A DNA stretch of 64,000 bases from the NCBI GenBank assembly GCA_963764205.1, contig CAVXRN010000002.1, forward strand, positions 744,001 through 808,000, read 5' to 3'. Shown piece after piece: positions 25,830-34,253 of the stretch (position 1 is its first letter; every line of letters starts with the position of its first letter). A program made the translations under genes and the position numbers. The notes below the pieces were generated by a model. The model was not told the origin of the DNA, made no database searches, and was given only the letters and a program-made list of their open reading frames with translations. The stretch comes from Chersky-840 sp963764205. Lineage in GTDB: Bacteria > Actinomycetota > Acidimicrobiia > Acidimicrobiales > UBA8190.

Positions 25830-26753
25830 CTACGTCCAGCCCCGCGCCAACTGGGCGGCCATGAGGCGCGACTGGAGGCCGGGATCGCGTCGCCGCTGTC
25901 CGAACTTCACCGCGGCGAGACTCGATCCGAGAAGGGCGCCGACGACGGCGACGTCGCGCGCTCGTCGACCACGTCCGGGGACGAGAACGCGGGCCATGCC
26001 CGGTCGCCCGTGCTCGTAGCCGGCCAGGACCGTCTCGTGAAAGAGCCGGCACGCGCCCGACATCGCCTCGCCGTGCTTGGCCACGAAGTTGCGCCGACCG
26101 GTGATCTGCGCGGCGGCGGCCCTCGTGACCCTGGCACCCCGGTGTTGGGTGTAGAGGTACCCGACGTGGGGCACGGTGCGCACGAGCCCGTCCTCCGAGC
26201 AACGCAACCACAGGTCCCAGTCCTCACCCGTGGGCAGGTCCGGGTCGAAATCCACGTCGAAGCTGAGCGCCGGGCGACGCAGCACGGCGAAGGGGAGCGC
26301 CACGAAGTTCTGCCACAGGAGTTGGTCGCGGTCGTACTCCAGCGGCCCCCGGAACACCGCCGCGCCGCCGCTGTCCGCGTGCAGCACCACGTGCCACGAC
26401 GACGCCGCCACCACGTCGGGGTGGTCGGCGAGGTAGTCGACGACGACGCCACCGATTCCGGGGAACCAGGCGTCGTCGTCGTCGCAGAACGCCACGAGCT
26501 CACCCGAGGCGACCTCCAGCCCTCGATTGCGCGCGACACAGGGACCCACCGTGTGGTCGGTGCGCACGACGCGCACCCGGGCATCGCCCGACACGAGGCG
26601 GTCCAGGACCTCGGGAGTCTCGTCGGTCGAACTGTCGTCGACGATCACGAGCTCGAGGTTCTCGACGTCCTGCGCCAGGACCGACGCGGCCGCCCGCCCG
26701 ACCTCGCGGGCACGGTCGTGCGTCGGCATGACCACGCTCAGCAGGACCGACAT
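25830..26753 (-). CDS. GT2 glycosyltransferase
   Basis: 307 residues. Classical GT-A family 2 signatures: SVVMPTHDRAREV, LELVIVDDSSTDETPEV, then FCDDDDAWFPG with the metal-binding acidic cluster, and an LPTGEDWDLWLR acceptor loop with the likely catalytic base. The TGA of the gene upstream and this ATG share a base (TGATG), so translation is coupled. It is the second gene of the minus-strand run beginning at 28348. Sugar specificity is not deducible. Confidence 0.85.
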   Translation of the reverse strand: MSVLLSVVMPTHDRAREVGRAAASVLAQDVENLELVIVDDSSTDETPEVLDRLVSGDARVRVVRTDHTVGPCVARNRGLEVASGELVAFCDDDDAWFPGIGGVVVDYLADHPDVVAASSWHVVLHADSGGAAVFRGPLEYDRDQLLWQNFVALPFAVLRRPALSFDVDFDPDLPTGEDWDLWLRCSEDGLVRTVPHVGYLYTQHRGARVTRAAAAQITGRRNFVAKHGEAMSGACRLFHETVLAGYEHGRPGMARVLVPGRGRRARDVAVVGALLGSSLAAVKFGQRRRDPGLQSRLMAAQLARGWT

Positions 26754-28348
26754 CAGCGTCGCGGCGACAGGCGGTCCCGTACCGCCACGTAGGCCTGCCG
26801 GGCCCGCCAGAACGGGCTCGCCTGCATCGACGCCACTTGGAGGCGCGCCTGCTCGAGCTCCACATTGAGCGCGGTCTGCTCACGCCGCAGCCGGGTGACC
26901 AGATCGGCGACGGCGGCCTGGTCCGTTCCGTCGGCGCGGGGCGTCGCCGACACCGCCGCGTCGGTCCCGGCGGGCTCGCCTGCGGCATCGGGGCCGTCGA
27001 TCAACCACGACCCGATGGACGACAGGTTGGTGTGGATCGGCAGCAGCGTCTCCCATTTGCGCGCCAGGACCCGCTCGCTGTCGCGGTACTTCGACGGGAC
27101 TCGGCCGGTGAGGGAGTTGTGGTGGCACGGGGCGTCGACGACGACCACCCTGAGCCCGCGCTCTTGGGCCTGGAGCGAGAGGTCGGTGCCGTACAGATGC
27201 CAGCCCAGCGCGCCGTCGGCCCGCAGCGACGTGGAGCGCGGCACCACCATGAGGAGCTCGTCGAGGCCGTCCACGTCCGCGGGCAGGGACCGGTGGGCGA
27301 GGAGCCGGTCACGGTGCACGACCCGCCCGATGGCGTCGAAGGGGACCCGCCGGTCGAGCACGCCGAAGACCCCACCGATGCCGATGGGACCGCCCTCTCG
27401 CTCGGCCGCGCGCCACTGCTGCACCATGCGGGTGGGCCATCCGCGGGGGAGGTACACGTCTTGGTGCACGAGCACGACGAAGTCGTGTGCGGCCTGCTCG
27501 ATCCCGGCGTTGAGGCCCTCGGCCGCGGTGAGGCACCCGCGGAAGACCAGCAGTTCGTGGGGGCCGTCCCCGCGCAGGCAGGGCGAGCGGGCCAGGTTGG
27601 CCGCCAGTTGCGCGTCGTCGTTGACACAGGCCACGAACGTGATCGGGACCTCGGGGGCCGCGCCGATGTCAGGGAGGCGTGCGCCGCGCACGATCAACGC
27701 CGCGGTCCGCAGATCGCGTTCGGCGTCGATCGCACCCACTCCCAGGAGCTCGAACAGCGGCGCCCCGGCGGTCGACATCGCCTCGGCTCCGTCGTCCTCG
27801 ACCCTCCCGACCGTGTCGGGCGCGTAGCCGGCGTCGAGGAGCAACTGCATGAGGCTGGCGGAGGTGAACAGCCGAAGGGTGGAGGGACCGATGCGGGTGC
27901 CGGGGATATAGGGGAAGTCCCCCCGGATGATCCCGGCCACGACCTCGTGATGCTGGAGGTTCGGGACCGAGCACACCACGGTCCCCCCGTCCGACAGCAG
28001 ACCGCGGTGTCGCTCCAACGTGGCGGCCGGATCGACCATGCGCGGGAGCGCATCGGCGTACACGATGCAGTCGACCGACCCCGGGGCGAGGGGAGGCACA
28101 TCGCGGTCGAGGTCGATCTCGTAGTACCGGTCGAGGCCGGCATCGTCTGTCGGGGCAGCATCGTCGGTCGAGGCAGCGCGGTCCGCCCCGTAGACCACGG
28201 CCGATGGCCGGCGCCGCTTCAGCAGCCCACCCAGCCAGCCGCCGCCGCGCCCGATCTGCAGGACCGTCGCCGCCGTGGTGGGCACCGAGCCGGCCAGGCG
28301 CTCGTTCTCCTCCTCGGCGTCCGCGCCTGTCCGACCGTCGTCCCGCAT
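26753..28348 (-). CDS. Fused methyltransferase-like / GT-A glycosyltransferase protein with coiled-coil tail
   Basis: 531 residues. The N-terminal part (about 25-215) follows a class I methyltransferase plan, but motif I is degenerate (LQIGRGGGWLG) and the SVPNLQHHE block is kept. The central part (about 225-450) is a GT-A-like domain with ITFVACVNDD, FVVLVHQDVYLP and a GWHLYGTDLSLQAQ segment. The last 60 residues are charged and heptad-like. It leads the seven-gene unit, with TAGCCT seven bases before ATG 28348. It may transfer a sugar and sense or modify it in one polypeptide. The weakened SAM motif leaves catalysis in doubt. Confidence 0.7.
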   Translation of the reverse strand: MRDDGRTGADAEEENERLAGSVPTTAATVLQIGRGGGWLGGLLKRRRPSAVVYGADRAASTDDAAPTDDAGLDRYYEIDLDRDVPPLAPGSVDCIVYADALPRMVDPAATLERHRGLLSDGGTVVCSVPNLQHHEVVAGIIRGDFPYIPGTRIGPSTLRLFTSASLMQLLLDAGYAPDTVGRVEDDGAEAMSTAGAPLFELLGVGAIDAERDLRTAALIVRGARLPDIGAAPEVPITFVACVNDDAQLAANLARSPCLRGDGPHELLVFRGCLTAAEGLNAGIEQAAHDFVVLVHQDVYLPRGWPTRMVQQWRAAEREGGPIGIGGVFGVLDRRVPFDAIGRVVHRDRLLAHRSLPADVDGLDELLMVVPRSTSLRADGALGWHLYGTDLSLQAQERGLRVVVVDAPCHHNSLTGRVPSKYRDSERVLARKWETLLPIHTNLSSIGSWLIDGPDAAGEPAGTDAAVSATPRADGTDQAAVADLVTRLRREQTALNVELEQARLQVASMQASPFWRARQAYVAVRDRLSPRR

Positions 28349-28355
28349 CCGGTCG

Positions 28356-28361
28356 AGGCTA
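28356..28361 (-). promoter_or_regulatory. -10 box of a leaderless promoter (TAGCCT)
   Basis: On the minus strand TAGCCT is followed by seven bases and ATG 28348. The same hexamer and spacing occur before the gene starting at 41309. It would drive the whole run from 28348 down to 19813. Confidence 0.55.
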
Positions 28362-28400
28362 CCGCCCGTACCTCTGGCCTGGTCCTATAGGTTGCAACCG

Positions 28401-29336
28401 GTGACGGCCAAGAGCGCGCGACAGCGGATGCCGCAGGGGCCGTGGGTGCTCGTGGTGGGCATGCACCGCAGCGGCACGTCGGCCCTGACCGGTGCGCTCG
28501 GTCGTCTCGGCCTGGCGCTGCCCGCCGCCGACGACCTGGTGGCCGGGCGCTACGACAATCCGGTCCATTACGAGAGCCAGGCCCTCATCGACCTCGACGA
28601 CGCACTGTTGGCCGCGCTCGGAGGGAGCTGGAGCGCGCCACCCGACCTCGCCCCGGGATGGGAGTCCGATCCCGCCGCGCTCGCCGTCACCGCCGGCGCG
28701 GCCGAGGCGGCGCGACGCGCCTTTCCTCACGACGGCCCGGTCGTGTGGAAGGACCCGCGCCTGTGTCTCGTGCTCCCGGCGTGGAGGGCGCTCCTCCCGC
28801 CACCCCTCGCCACCGTCTTCCTGTGGCGCACCCCTCTCGCCGTGGCCCGGTCGCTCGGATCGAGACAGGGCTTTGCTCGGAGCCTGGGTCTGGCCCTGTG
28901 GGAGCGGTACACCGGTGCCGCGTTGACGGGCCTGGCCGGTCACGCCGCGTACGTCTTGGGCTATGAGGAGTTGCTCGCGGAGCCTCGGGCCGCACTGGGC
29001 CCGCTGGCCCACTGGTTGGCGACGGACCGGGGCATACCGCTGCGCCAGGACGCGGCGGGCGTATCCGACGCTGCTGCCACCGTGTCAGGCGGGTCGGCCC
29101 GCCACGACGGTGACGGGGTGGTCCCCGAGGAGTTGGACCACGCGGTGCACGTGCTGCAGGAGCTCGCCGGCGCCACCGACAGCCTGTCGGCGCCCTCCCT
29201 GGCGGAGGCTCCTCCGTGGATGGCCGACGTCATCGCCCAACGACGCGACTACGAAGCGCTCTACGCCCGGTACATGCGCTACGTCCGGTGGCGCCGGAGG
29301 ATCCCCTTCGTCGGCGGCCCGGCCCGCCGGTCCTAG
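28401..29336 (+). CDS. Sulfotransferase family protein, GMHRSGTS subfamily
   Basis: 311 residues from GTG 28401. GMHRSGTS is at 20-27, VVWKDPRL and the WRTPLAVARSLGS segment follow, then LWERYTG. It is the third member of the subfamily found at 3870 and 4718. A TATAGG box at 28386-28391 lies nine bases before the start. The C-terminus is basic. Its stop TAG shares the palindrome CTAG with the stop of the convergent glycosyltransferase gene. Confidence 0.82.
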   Translation: MTAKSARQRMPQGPWVLVVGMHRSGTSALTGALGRLGLALPAADDLVAGRYDNPVHYESQALIDLDDALLAALGGSWSAPPDLAPGWESDPAALAVTAGAAEAARRAFPHDGPVVWKDPRLCLVLPAWRALLPPPLATVFLWRTPLAVARSLGSRQGFARSLGLALWERYTGAALTGLAGHAAYVLGYEELLAEPRAALGPLAHWLATDRGIPLRQDAAGVSDAAATVSGGSARHDGDGVVPEELDHAVHVLQELAGATDSLSAPSLAEAPPWMADVIAQRRDYEALYARYMRYVRWRRRIPFVGGPARRS

Positions 29337-30497
29337 TGGGGCGATCCCGCCGGGCGCAGGTCGAGGCCGAGTAGCTCCGCCCACAGTGCCTCGAAGCGCT
29401 GCACCATCTCGTCCACACCGTGTCGCTCGGCCGCGACCGCCGCATTCGCGCCGATCACCGCCCGTCGCCCCTCGTCGTCGAGGAGCAGCGCAAGCGCCTC
29501 GGTGAGGGCGTCCACGTTGGCCGGCTCGACCAGGACACCGGTCACCCCGTCCTCGATGAGCAGGCGCGGCCCGTCGGTCGCGGCGGCCACGACGGGCTTG
29601 CCCGCGGCCATCGCTTCGAGCACCGCCAACCCGAACGACTCCGCGTGCGAGGGGTGGACGACGACATCGGACCCCGCGACGAGGTCGTCCTTCAACGGGG
29701 GTCGGACGTCGCCCGGGATGAGGAGCCGCTCGGACAGGTCGTAGCGGGCCACGAGGTCCTGGAGCTTGTGCCAGTAGGCCGAGGTCTTGTCGGCCGGCCC
29801 GCACATGACGCCGTAGAGACGGGGGTACCGACCCTGCAGGCGACCTACGGCCTCCACGAAGTCGGCCTGGCCCTTCATCTGCCCCACCCGGGCGAACATC
29901 GACAGGACGAGAGCATCGTCGGGGATCCCGAACGCTCCACGTCCCCGGACCGGGTCGCCACCCCGGCACCGCGCCACGTCGACCCCCGGCGTCACGACCG
30001 ACCATGGGACACCGGGCCACGGCACGGTCCGGCGTCGGGCGCCCTCCGAGGTGAAGACGATGTGCGCCGGCGGGATGTGGCGGAGCACCGCGCGCCACGG
30101 CCCGCTCGGTGCGCGACCGGGGCTGCAAGGGTGAGTGGATGTGCCAGATCACCGGCGTCCTCGTCAGACGACCCGCCAGGCTGGCGTACAGCAGGGCGGA
30201 GTTCTCACTGGCGTGGACGAGCACGATCCCGTGGCGACGGATCACCCCGCGCAGGCCGGACACGAGCGTCATGAGGTTGCGCGGGGACCGCAACCGCGAC
30301 CTCGGGAAGCTGTACGCGGCGGTGCCACGCGCCCGCACGAGCTCGGGCCAGCGCCCCGGTGACAAGCACGCCAGGGCGGGGACGAACTGCGCCCGGTCGA
30401 CGCGTTCGATGATGGCGTCGAGCACGGTCGACGCCCCGCCGAGGTCCTCGTAGCCGGAGCTGTCCACCAGCAGCACGGGGGCGCGAGCGCTCGTCAT
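29333..30497 (-). pseudogene. GT4 glycosyltransferase, frameshifted
   Basis: Starts at ATG 30497 (ATGA overlap). The N-terminal half has VLLVDSSGYEDLGGAS and VIWHIHSPL, typical of GT-B enzymes. Near 30095-30103 the frame moves by +1 and continues WRAVLRHIPPAHIVFTSEGA, then a normal donor-binding half with ESFGLAVLEAMAAGKPVVA, the E-x7-E motif of GT4. The span of 1165 bases is 3n+1. Removing one base restores a protein of about 387 residues. All standard GT4 motifs are otherwise kept, so the break is recent or artefactual. Confidence 0.8.
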
Positions 30498-31378
30498 TCG
30501 AACACCGGGACGTGATGCGGGCGGGTGGGAACCATCCCGCGCCGACGCGCCTGGCGGGTGGGCCCCGAGGCGTAGAGACGGGCCAGATGCAGCGAGGAGC
30601 GCCGACGCGTCGCGCCCGACACCACGGCACGCCGCAACGCCGTGAGCACGGTGGCGGCCTGGTACGAACGCCAGCCCACCGGCCCGTGCCACTTCCGGAC
30701 GTAGGTCTCGACCCCGGCGTGGAACCTGACCTCGCGGCGACCGGGGTCGTCGTCGGTGGCCGCCCCGACGTGTGTCGCCTCGGCCTCTGGGCAGTACGAC
30801 ACGGTCCAACCCCGACGCGTGGCCCGGCGTTCCCAGTCGGCTTCCTCGGCATAGAGGAAGAACCCCTCGTCGAGCCCTCCCACGTCGAGGAACGCCTCAC
30901 CCCGGACGAGGAGCACCGATGCGATGACGTACCCCCACCCGTGGCCGAACCGACCCAGCCCGACCGCCTCGTGCCAGGCCCGGGCCGGGGTGGGGAAGGG
31001 CCAGCACACCGCGGCGGCCACTGCCGATCCCGGCCGGTGCTGGGCGGGAGCGATGCACGCGAGAGCGGGATCGGCCTGCAGCCCCCGATGCAACAGCTCG
31101 AGCGCGTCGGGGGCGACGCGCGCGTCGGGGTTGAGGAGCAGGACGTCGGTGCCGTGCAGGTCGATGGCCTCGAGCCCGCGATTCACCGCCGCCGCGAACC
31201 CCAGATTGGCGCCCGGGTCGAGGTACGTGGCCCCGGCACCCGCCACCACGTCCCGGGTGGCGGTTGACGACGAGTTGTCGACCACTACGACCGGGTAGGT
31301 GCCACCCAGGGCTTCGAGGCACTCGCCCAGCGGCCGGGGATCTCCGTAGGCGACGACGACGACGTGCACCGGTCTCAT
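30494..31378 (-). CDS. GT2 glycosyltransferase, WbbL/rhamnosyltransferase-like (paralogue of 19813)
   Basis: 294 residues. HVVVVAYGDPRPL, VVDNSSSTATRD, GANLGFAAAVN and LLNPDARV mark the GT2 core, followed by FFLYAEEADWERR. It matches the protein of 19813-20700 along its length, including the C-terminal ARLY-SGP tail. The start ATG 31378 is set in the last copy of a 14-bp tandem repeat that also carries the previous gene's stop. It is followed by the broken GT4 with an ATGA overlap. Confidence 0.83.
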   Translation of the reverse strand: MRPVHVVVVAYGDPRPLGECLEALGGTYPVVVVDNSSSTATRDVVAGAGATYLDPGANLGFAAAVNRGLEAIDLHGTDVLLLNPDARVAPDALELLHRGLQADPALACIAPAQHRPGSAVAAAVCWPFPTPARAWHEAVGLGRFGHGWGYVIASVLLVRGEAFLDVGGLDEGFFLYAEEADWERRATRRGWTVSYCPEAEATHVGAATDDDPGRREVRFHAGVETYVRKWHGPVGWRSYQAATVLTALRRAVVSGATRRRSSLHLARLYASGPTRQARRRGMVPTRPHHVPVFE

Positions 31379-31382
31379 CGGA

Positions 31383-31424
31383 ACCGTCTCATCGGTACCG
31401 TCTCATCGGTACCGTCTCATCGGT
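31383..31424. repeat. 14-bp tandem repeat at a stop/start junction
   Basis: ACCGTCTCATCGGT is repeated without change at 31383-31396, 31397-31410 and 31411-31424, with partial copies on both sides. On the minus strand each unit contains ATGA, so every copy offers both a stop and a start codon. Fourteen is not a multiple of three. Confidence 0.9.
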
Positions 31425-32508
31425 ACCGGCGCATCGTCGAGGCCAACTGGCGGGCGATCACCGGCACCGAGAAGGAGCGCTCGGCCAGCTCCCTGCCGTT
31501 GCGGCCCAGCGACCGCGCCCCGTCGCGATCGTGGTACAGGCTGAGTAACGCCTCGAGCCATTCCTCCACAGAGGCCGCCGCCAACCCGACGTCGGCCATG
31601 GCGAGGACCTCGCTGTTCATCCCGACCGGCGAGACGACGGCGGGGACGGCGCACGCCATGTACTGCAGCATCTTGAACGCGCACTTCCCCTTGGCCCAGT
31701 CGCCCCCGGTGAGCGGCATCAAGCCGACGTCGAAACCCTGGATGGTCGTTGCTTCGGTCGCCGGGCTCCAGGGCACGAGGTCCACCCGGTCGACGGGGAC
31801 GCCGGGCAGGTCGATCACGGCGTCGGCCACCACGACCAGACGGGCCTCGGGCACGAGCTCGAGGAACTGCCCGACCGCCGGCGCGAACGCCCGCAGGTAG
31901 CGGAAGCTCGATCCCGAGCCGGTCCAGCCCACCACGAACGGTGCGTCACGGGCGGGCCCCGGGACGAACCGCTCGGTGTCGATGGCGGTCCATACCCGCT
32001 CCACGGCCGGTGCCACCGGGGCGAACCAGTCCGCCAGGAAGTCATTGCCGGCGACGACGCACGCGGCCCGGCGCGCCACGGCTCGTGTGGCCCGTTCGTG
32101 CCCGGGGGACAACAGCCAGATCGCGTCGTCCACGTCGAAGAGCACGGGCCGGTGCAGGACGCGCTCCAACGTCTCGTGTCCGGGCAGGAGCTCGCGCTCG
32201 AGCCAGGTGACGTCGGCCCGCCACGAACGGGCCACCGCGGGAAGGCGCGTCGCCAGCTTCGCCCCCTGTAGCGCCAGGCGCCCGCCGCTGCGCAGGGCCC
32301 GCCGCCGGCTCCACGACGGAGGGAGCGACGCGTACTTCGAGATGCGCGGGGGACGGGCCGAAACGTCGATGCCCTCGCGACGCAACTGCTCGACGTGTTG
32401 GAGGACGCGGAACCGGCTCGAGGCCGCCAGCCGGCCCGACACCAACGCCTCCACCTGCAGCGCCCGCTGCACCGGTGCGTCGGCATCGACCGTCGCGTCG
32501 GTCGTCAT
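31417..32508 (-). CDS. GT4-like glycosyltransferase
   Basis: 363 residues from ATG 32508 (ATGA overlap). The early segment ALVSGRLAASSRFRVLQHVEQL and the later DVDDAIWLLSP and FVVGWTGSGSSFRYL resemble GT-B proteins of surface-glycan clusters. KGKCAFKMLQYMACAVP is the conserved donor-side helix, with GFDVGLMPL before it. The C-terminal residues MRRYR fall in the 14-bp repeat. Donor and acceptor unknown. Confidence 0.8.
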   Translation of the reverse strand: MTTDATVDADAPVQRALQVEALVSGRLAASSRFRVLQHVEQLRREGIDVSARPPRISKYASLPPSWSRRRALRSGGRLALQGAKLATRLPAVARSWRADVTWLERELLPGHETLERVLHRPVLFDVDDAIWLLSPGHERATRAVARRAACVVAGNDFLADWFAPVAPAVERVWTAIDTERFVPGPARDAPFVVGWTGSGSSFRYLRAFAPAVGQFLELVPEARLVVVADAVIDLPGVPVDRVDLVPWSPATEATTIQGFDVGLMPLTGGDWAKGKCAFKMLQYMACAVPAVVSPVGMNSEVLAMADVGLAAASVEEWLEALLSLYHDRDGARSLGRNGRELAERSFSVPVIARQLASTMRRYR

Positions 32509-33368
32509 GGACGGCGCTCCCGGCCGAGGCCGCGGCGGAAGGTCGACTCCACCCGCTGACCGGGCTCGGAGAACCGGAGCGACGACAGCGCGTGCAGGCG
32601 CGTGAGGGCGTCCTCCTCCCCTTGAGCGGTGGAGTGGCCGAGGCCGATGCGCAGGAGGCGGCTCAACAACGTCCGTCCCGCCAGCAGCTCGGACCGGCTC
32701 CGGTCTCGCAGGATCGGGCCCATGACCACGTTCCACAACACGACCGTGATCGGCTCCTCGGGCAGGAGCCGGCGCGGAGACTCGAGTCGCGAGAAGAAGC
32801 GGCGCCACTCGAACCACGGCACCGGCGCCACGCGCGCCATGGGGAGCGCCTTCCAGGGCAGACGGCGGGCGAGCTCCCAGGTCACGTCCTGGGCGAGTGC
32901 CGCGTAGGGGAGCTCGCCCCAGTCGGCGCGGCGCGACAGCGCCGCGTCTTGTCCGTCGACCCAGGCGTCGACGAACTCGGTGGCGGGGGCGGCCGCGCAC
33001 AGGCCGCCGAAGAAACGCCCGAGCTCCTTGCCGAAGCACACCATGCCTGTGTCGTCGAGCTCGGCGAGCAGTTGCGACAGCGGGGCCAGCGCCACGGTGT
33101 CGACATCGATCCAGATACCCCCGTAGCGCTGCAACAGGCGCGAGCGCACGTAGTCGGAGCGGAAATTCGGTGCGGGCAACGATTCCCACCGATCGACGTC
33201 GAGGTCGGGCAACCAGCGCACGGCGTCGTCGCGCGCCAAGACGCGTAGCTCCAACGGCGCCACGTGGTGCTCGATCGTCTCGACACACAGGTCGAGGTAC
33301 TCCGAGCGTCTCGCCCGCCGACCGTTCTCCCAATAGGCCCACACCACCGGCGCGGGCGCCTCGGTCAC
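32505..33368 (-). CDS. GT32-like glycosyltransferase (DXD, capsule type)
   Basis: 287 residues from GTG 33368. The motif NFRSDYVRSRLLQRYGGIWI followed by DVD (88-90) is the DXD sugar-nucleotide site of GT32 and capsular polysaccharide synthesis proteins. VVWAYWENGR at the N-terminus fits the first strand. Relatives transfer mannose, galactose or similar sugars in the cytoplasm. The stop overlaps the next start (ATGA). It is divergent from the gene at 33407 with only 38 bases between. Confidence 0.8.
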   Translation of the reverse strand: MTEAPAPVVWAYWENGRRARRSEYLDLCVETIEHHVAPLELRVLARDDAVRWLPDLDVDRWESLPAPNFRSDYVRSRLLQRYGGIWIDVDTVALAPLSQLLAELDDTGMVCFGKELGRFFGGLCAAAPATEFVDAWVDGQDAALSRRADWGELPYAALAQDVTWELARRLPWKALPMARVAPVPWFEWRRFFSRLESPRRLLPEEPITVVLWNVVMGPILRDRSRSELLAGRTLLSRLLRIGLGHSTAQGEEDALTRLHALSSLRFSEPGQRVESTFRRGLGRERRP

Positions 33369-33394
33369 CGCGAGGCCCCCGCGAGGTCGGTCGG

Positions 33395-33400
33395 TATGCT
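33395..33400 (+). promoter_or_regulatory. -10 box of a leaderless promoter (TATGCT)
   Basis: TATGCT is followed by six bases and then GTG 33407. No Shine-Dalgarno element lies between, so transcription probably begins at the start codon. Confidence 0.5.
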
Positions 33401-33406
33401 CGCCCG

Positions 33407-34253
33407 GTGCAACTCGGCATCCTGTTCTGGTTCTATCGGGACGTCGTGGTGTGCGAGAACCGCGTCCGCCTGCTGCGCCACCGCAACCCGGGCGTCCCCG
33501 TCTACGGGCTCTACGGCGGCCCCCGCCGCGACGAGCAGCGTTTCCGGGCCGAGCTCGCGCCGCTGCTCGACGACTTCTGGTCGTACCCCGACGACCGGGA
33601 CGAGGTCTACAAGTGGCGGCACGGCGACATCATGCTCAGCCGGTGGTTCACCGAGCGCGGCGCGACCCTCGAATGGGACTCGGTCTTCCTGGCGCAGTGG
33701 GACCTCGTCGTCGTCTCCTCGCTGGCGACGCTGCTGCCCCCCATCGCGCGTGGGCGACATGCTGATCTCGGGCGTCCGCCCCGTGCGCGAGGTCGAGGCG
33801 TGGTGGCAATGGACGCGTGGCGAGGCCCGCGCCGAGTACGACGCCTTCCTGGCTCTGGTGGCGGCCCGCTACGGGCCGGTCGAGGACCCGATGTGCTGTC
33901 AATTCATCGGGATGGTGGCGCCCCGCACCTTCCTCGACCGCTACGGCGGCATCGAGGAGCCCGAGCTCGGGTTCCTCGAGTACAAGGTCCCCGTGTACGC
34001 CCAGGCCTTCGGCGTCCCGCTCGTCGCCGACACGTGTTTCCGGCCGTGGTGGCCCGAAGAGCCCGCCACGTCCGGCGCCACGCGCACCGAGACGCTCGTC
34101 CATGCCTGGCGCACGCCGGTGCGGCTCCCCGTGATGCTGTACGAGTCCAAGGTCCCACACGGCCGCCGCATCTTCCACCCCTACCACGGCATCTATCCCC
34201 ATGACGCCGCGTCGCTGGCCGAGTTCGTGCGCCGACGGCGCGAGCGTCGCTGA
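33407..34253 (+). pseudogene. Putative glycosyltransferase of unknown subfamily, frameshifted
   Basis: Begins QLGILFWFYRDVVVCENRV at GTG 33407. The first 115 residues run to LATLLPPIAR. The frame then moves by +1 near 33750-33754 (a GGG run at 33752-33754 is a candidate) and resumes GDMLISGVRPVREVEAWWQW through to a basic C-terminus. The span of 847 bases is 3n+1. Segments WDLVVVS and DRYGGIEEPELGF look like a GT-A-like fold, but I do not recognise the family. Its end overlaps the convergent GT4 gene by 61 bases. Confidence 0.6.

Noticed and set aside
29333..29337. CTAG shared by two convergent stops as a regulatory site
   Set aside because: It is simply the overlap of two TAG stop codons; no wider symmetry is present.
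31383..31424. Short regular repeats as a CRISPR remnant
   Set aside because: The units abut without spacers and lie across a gene junction; no cas gene is present in the window.
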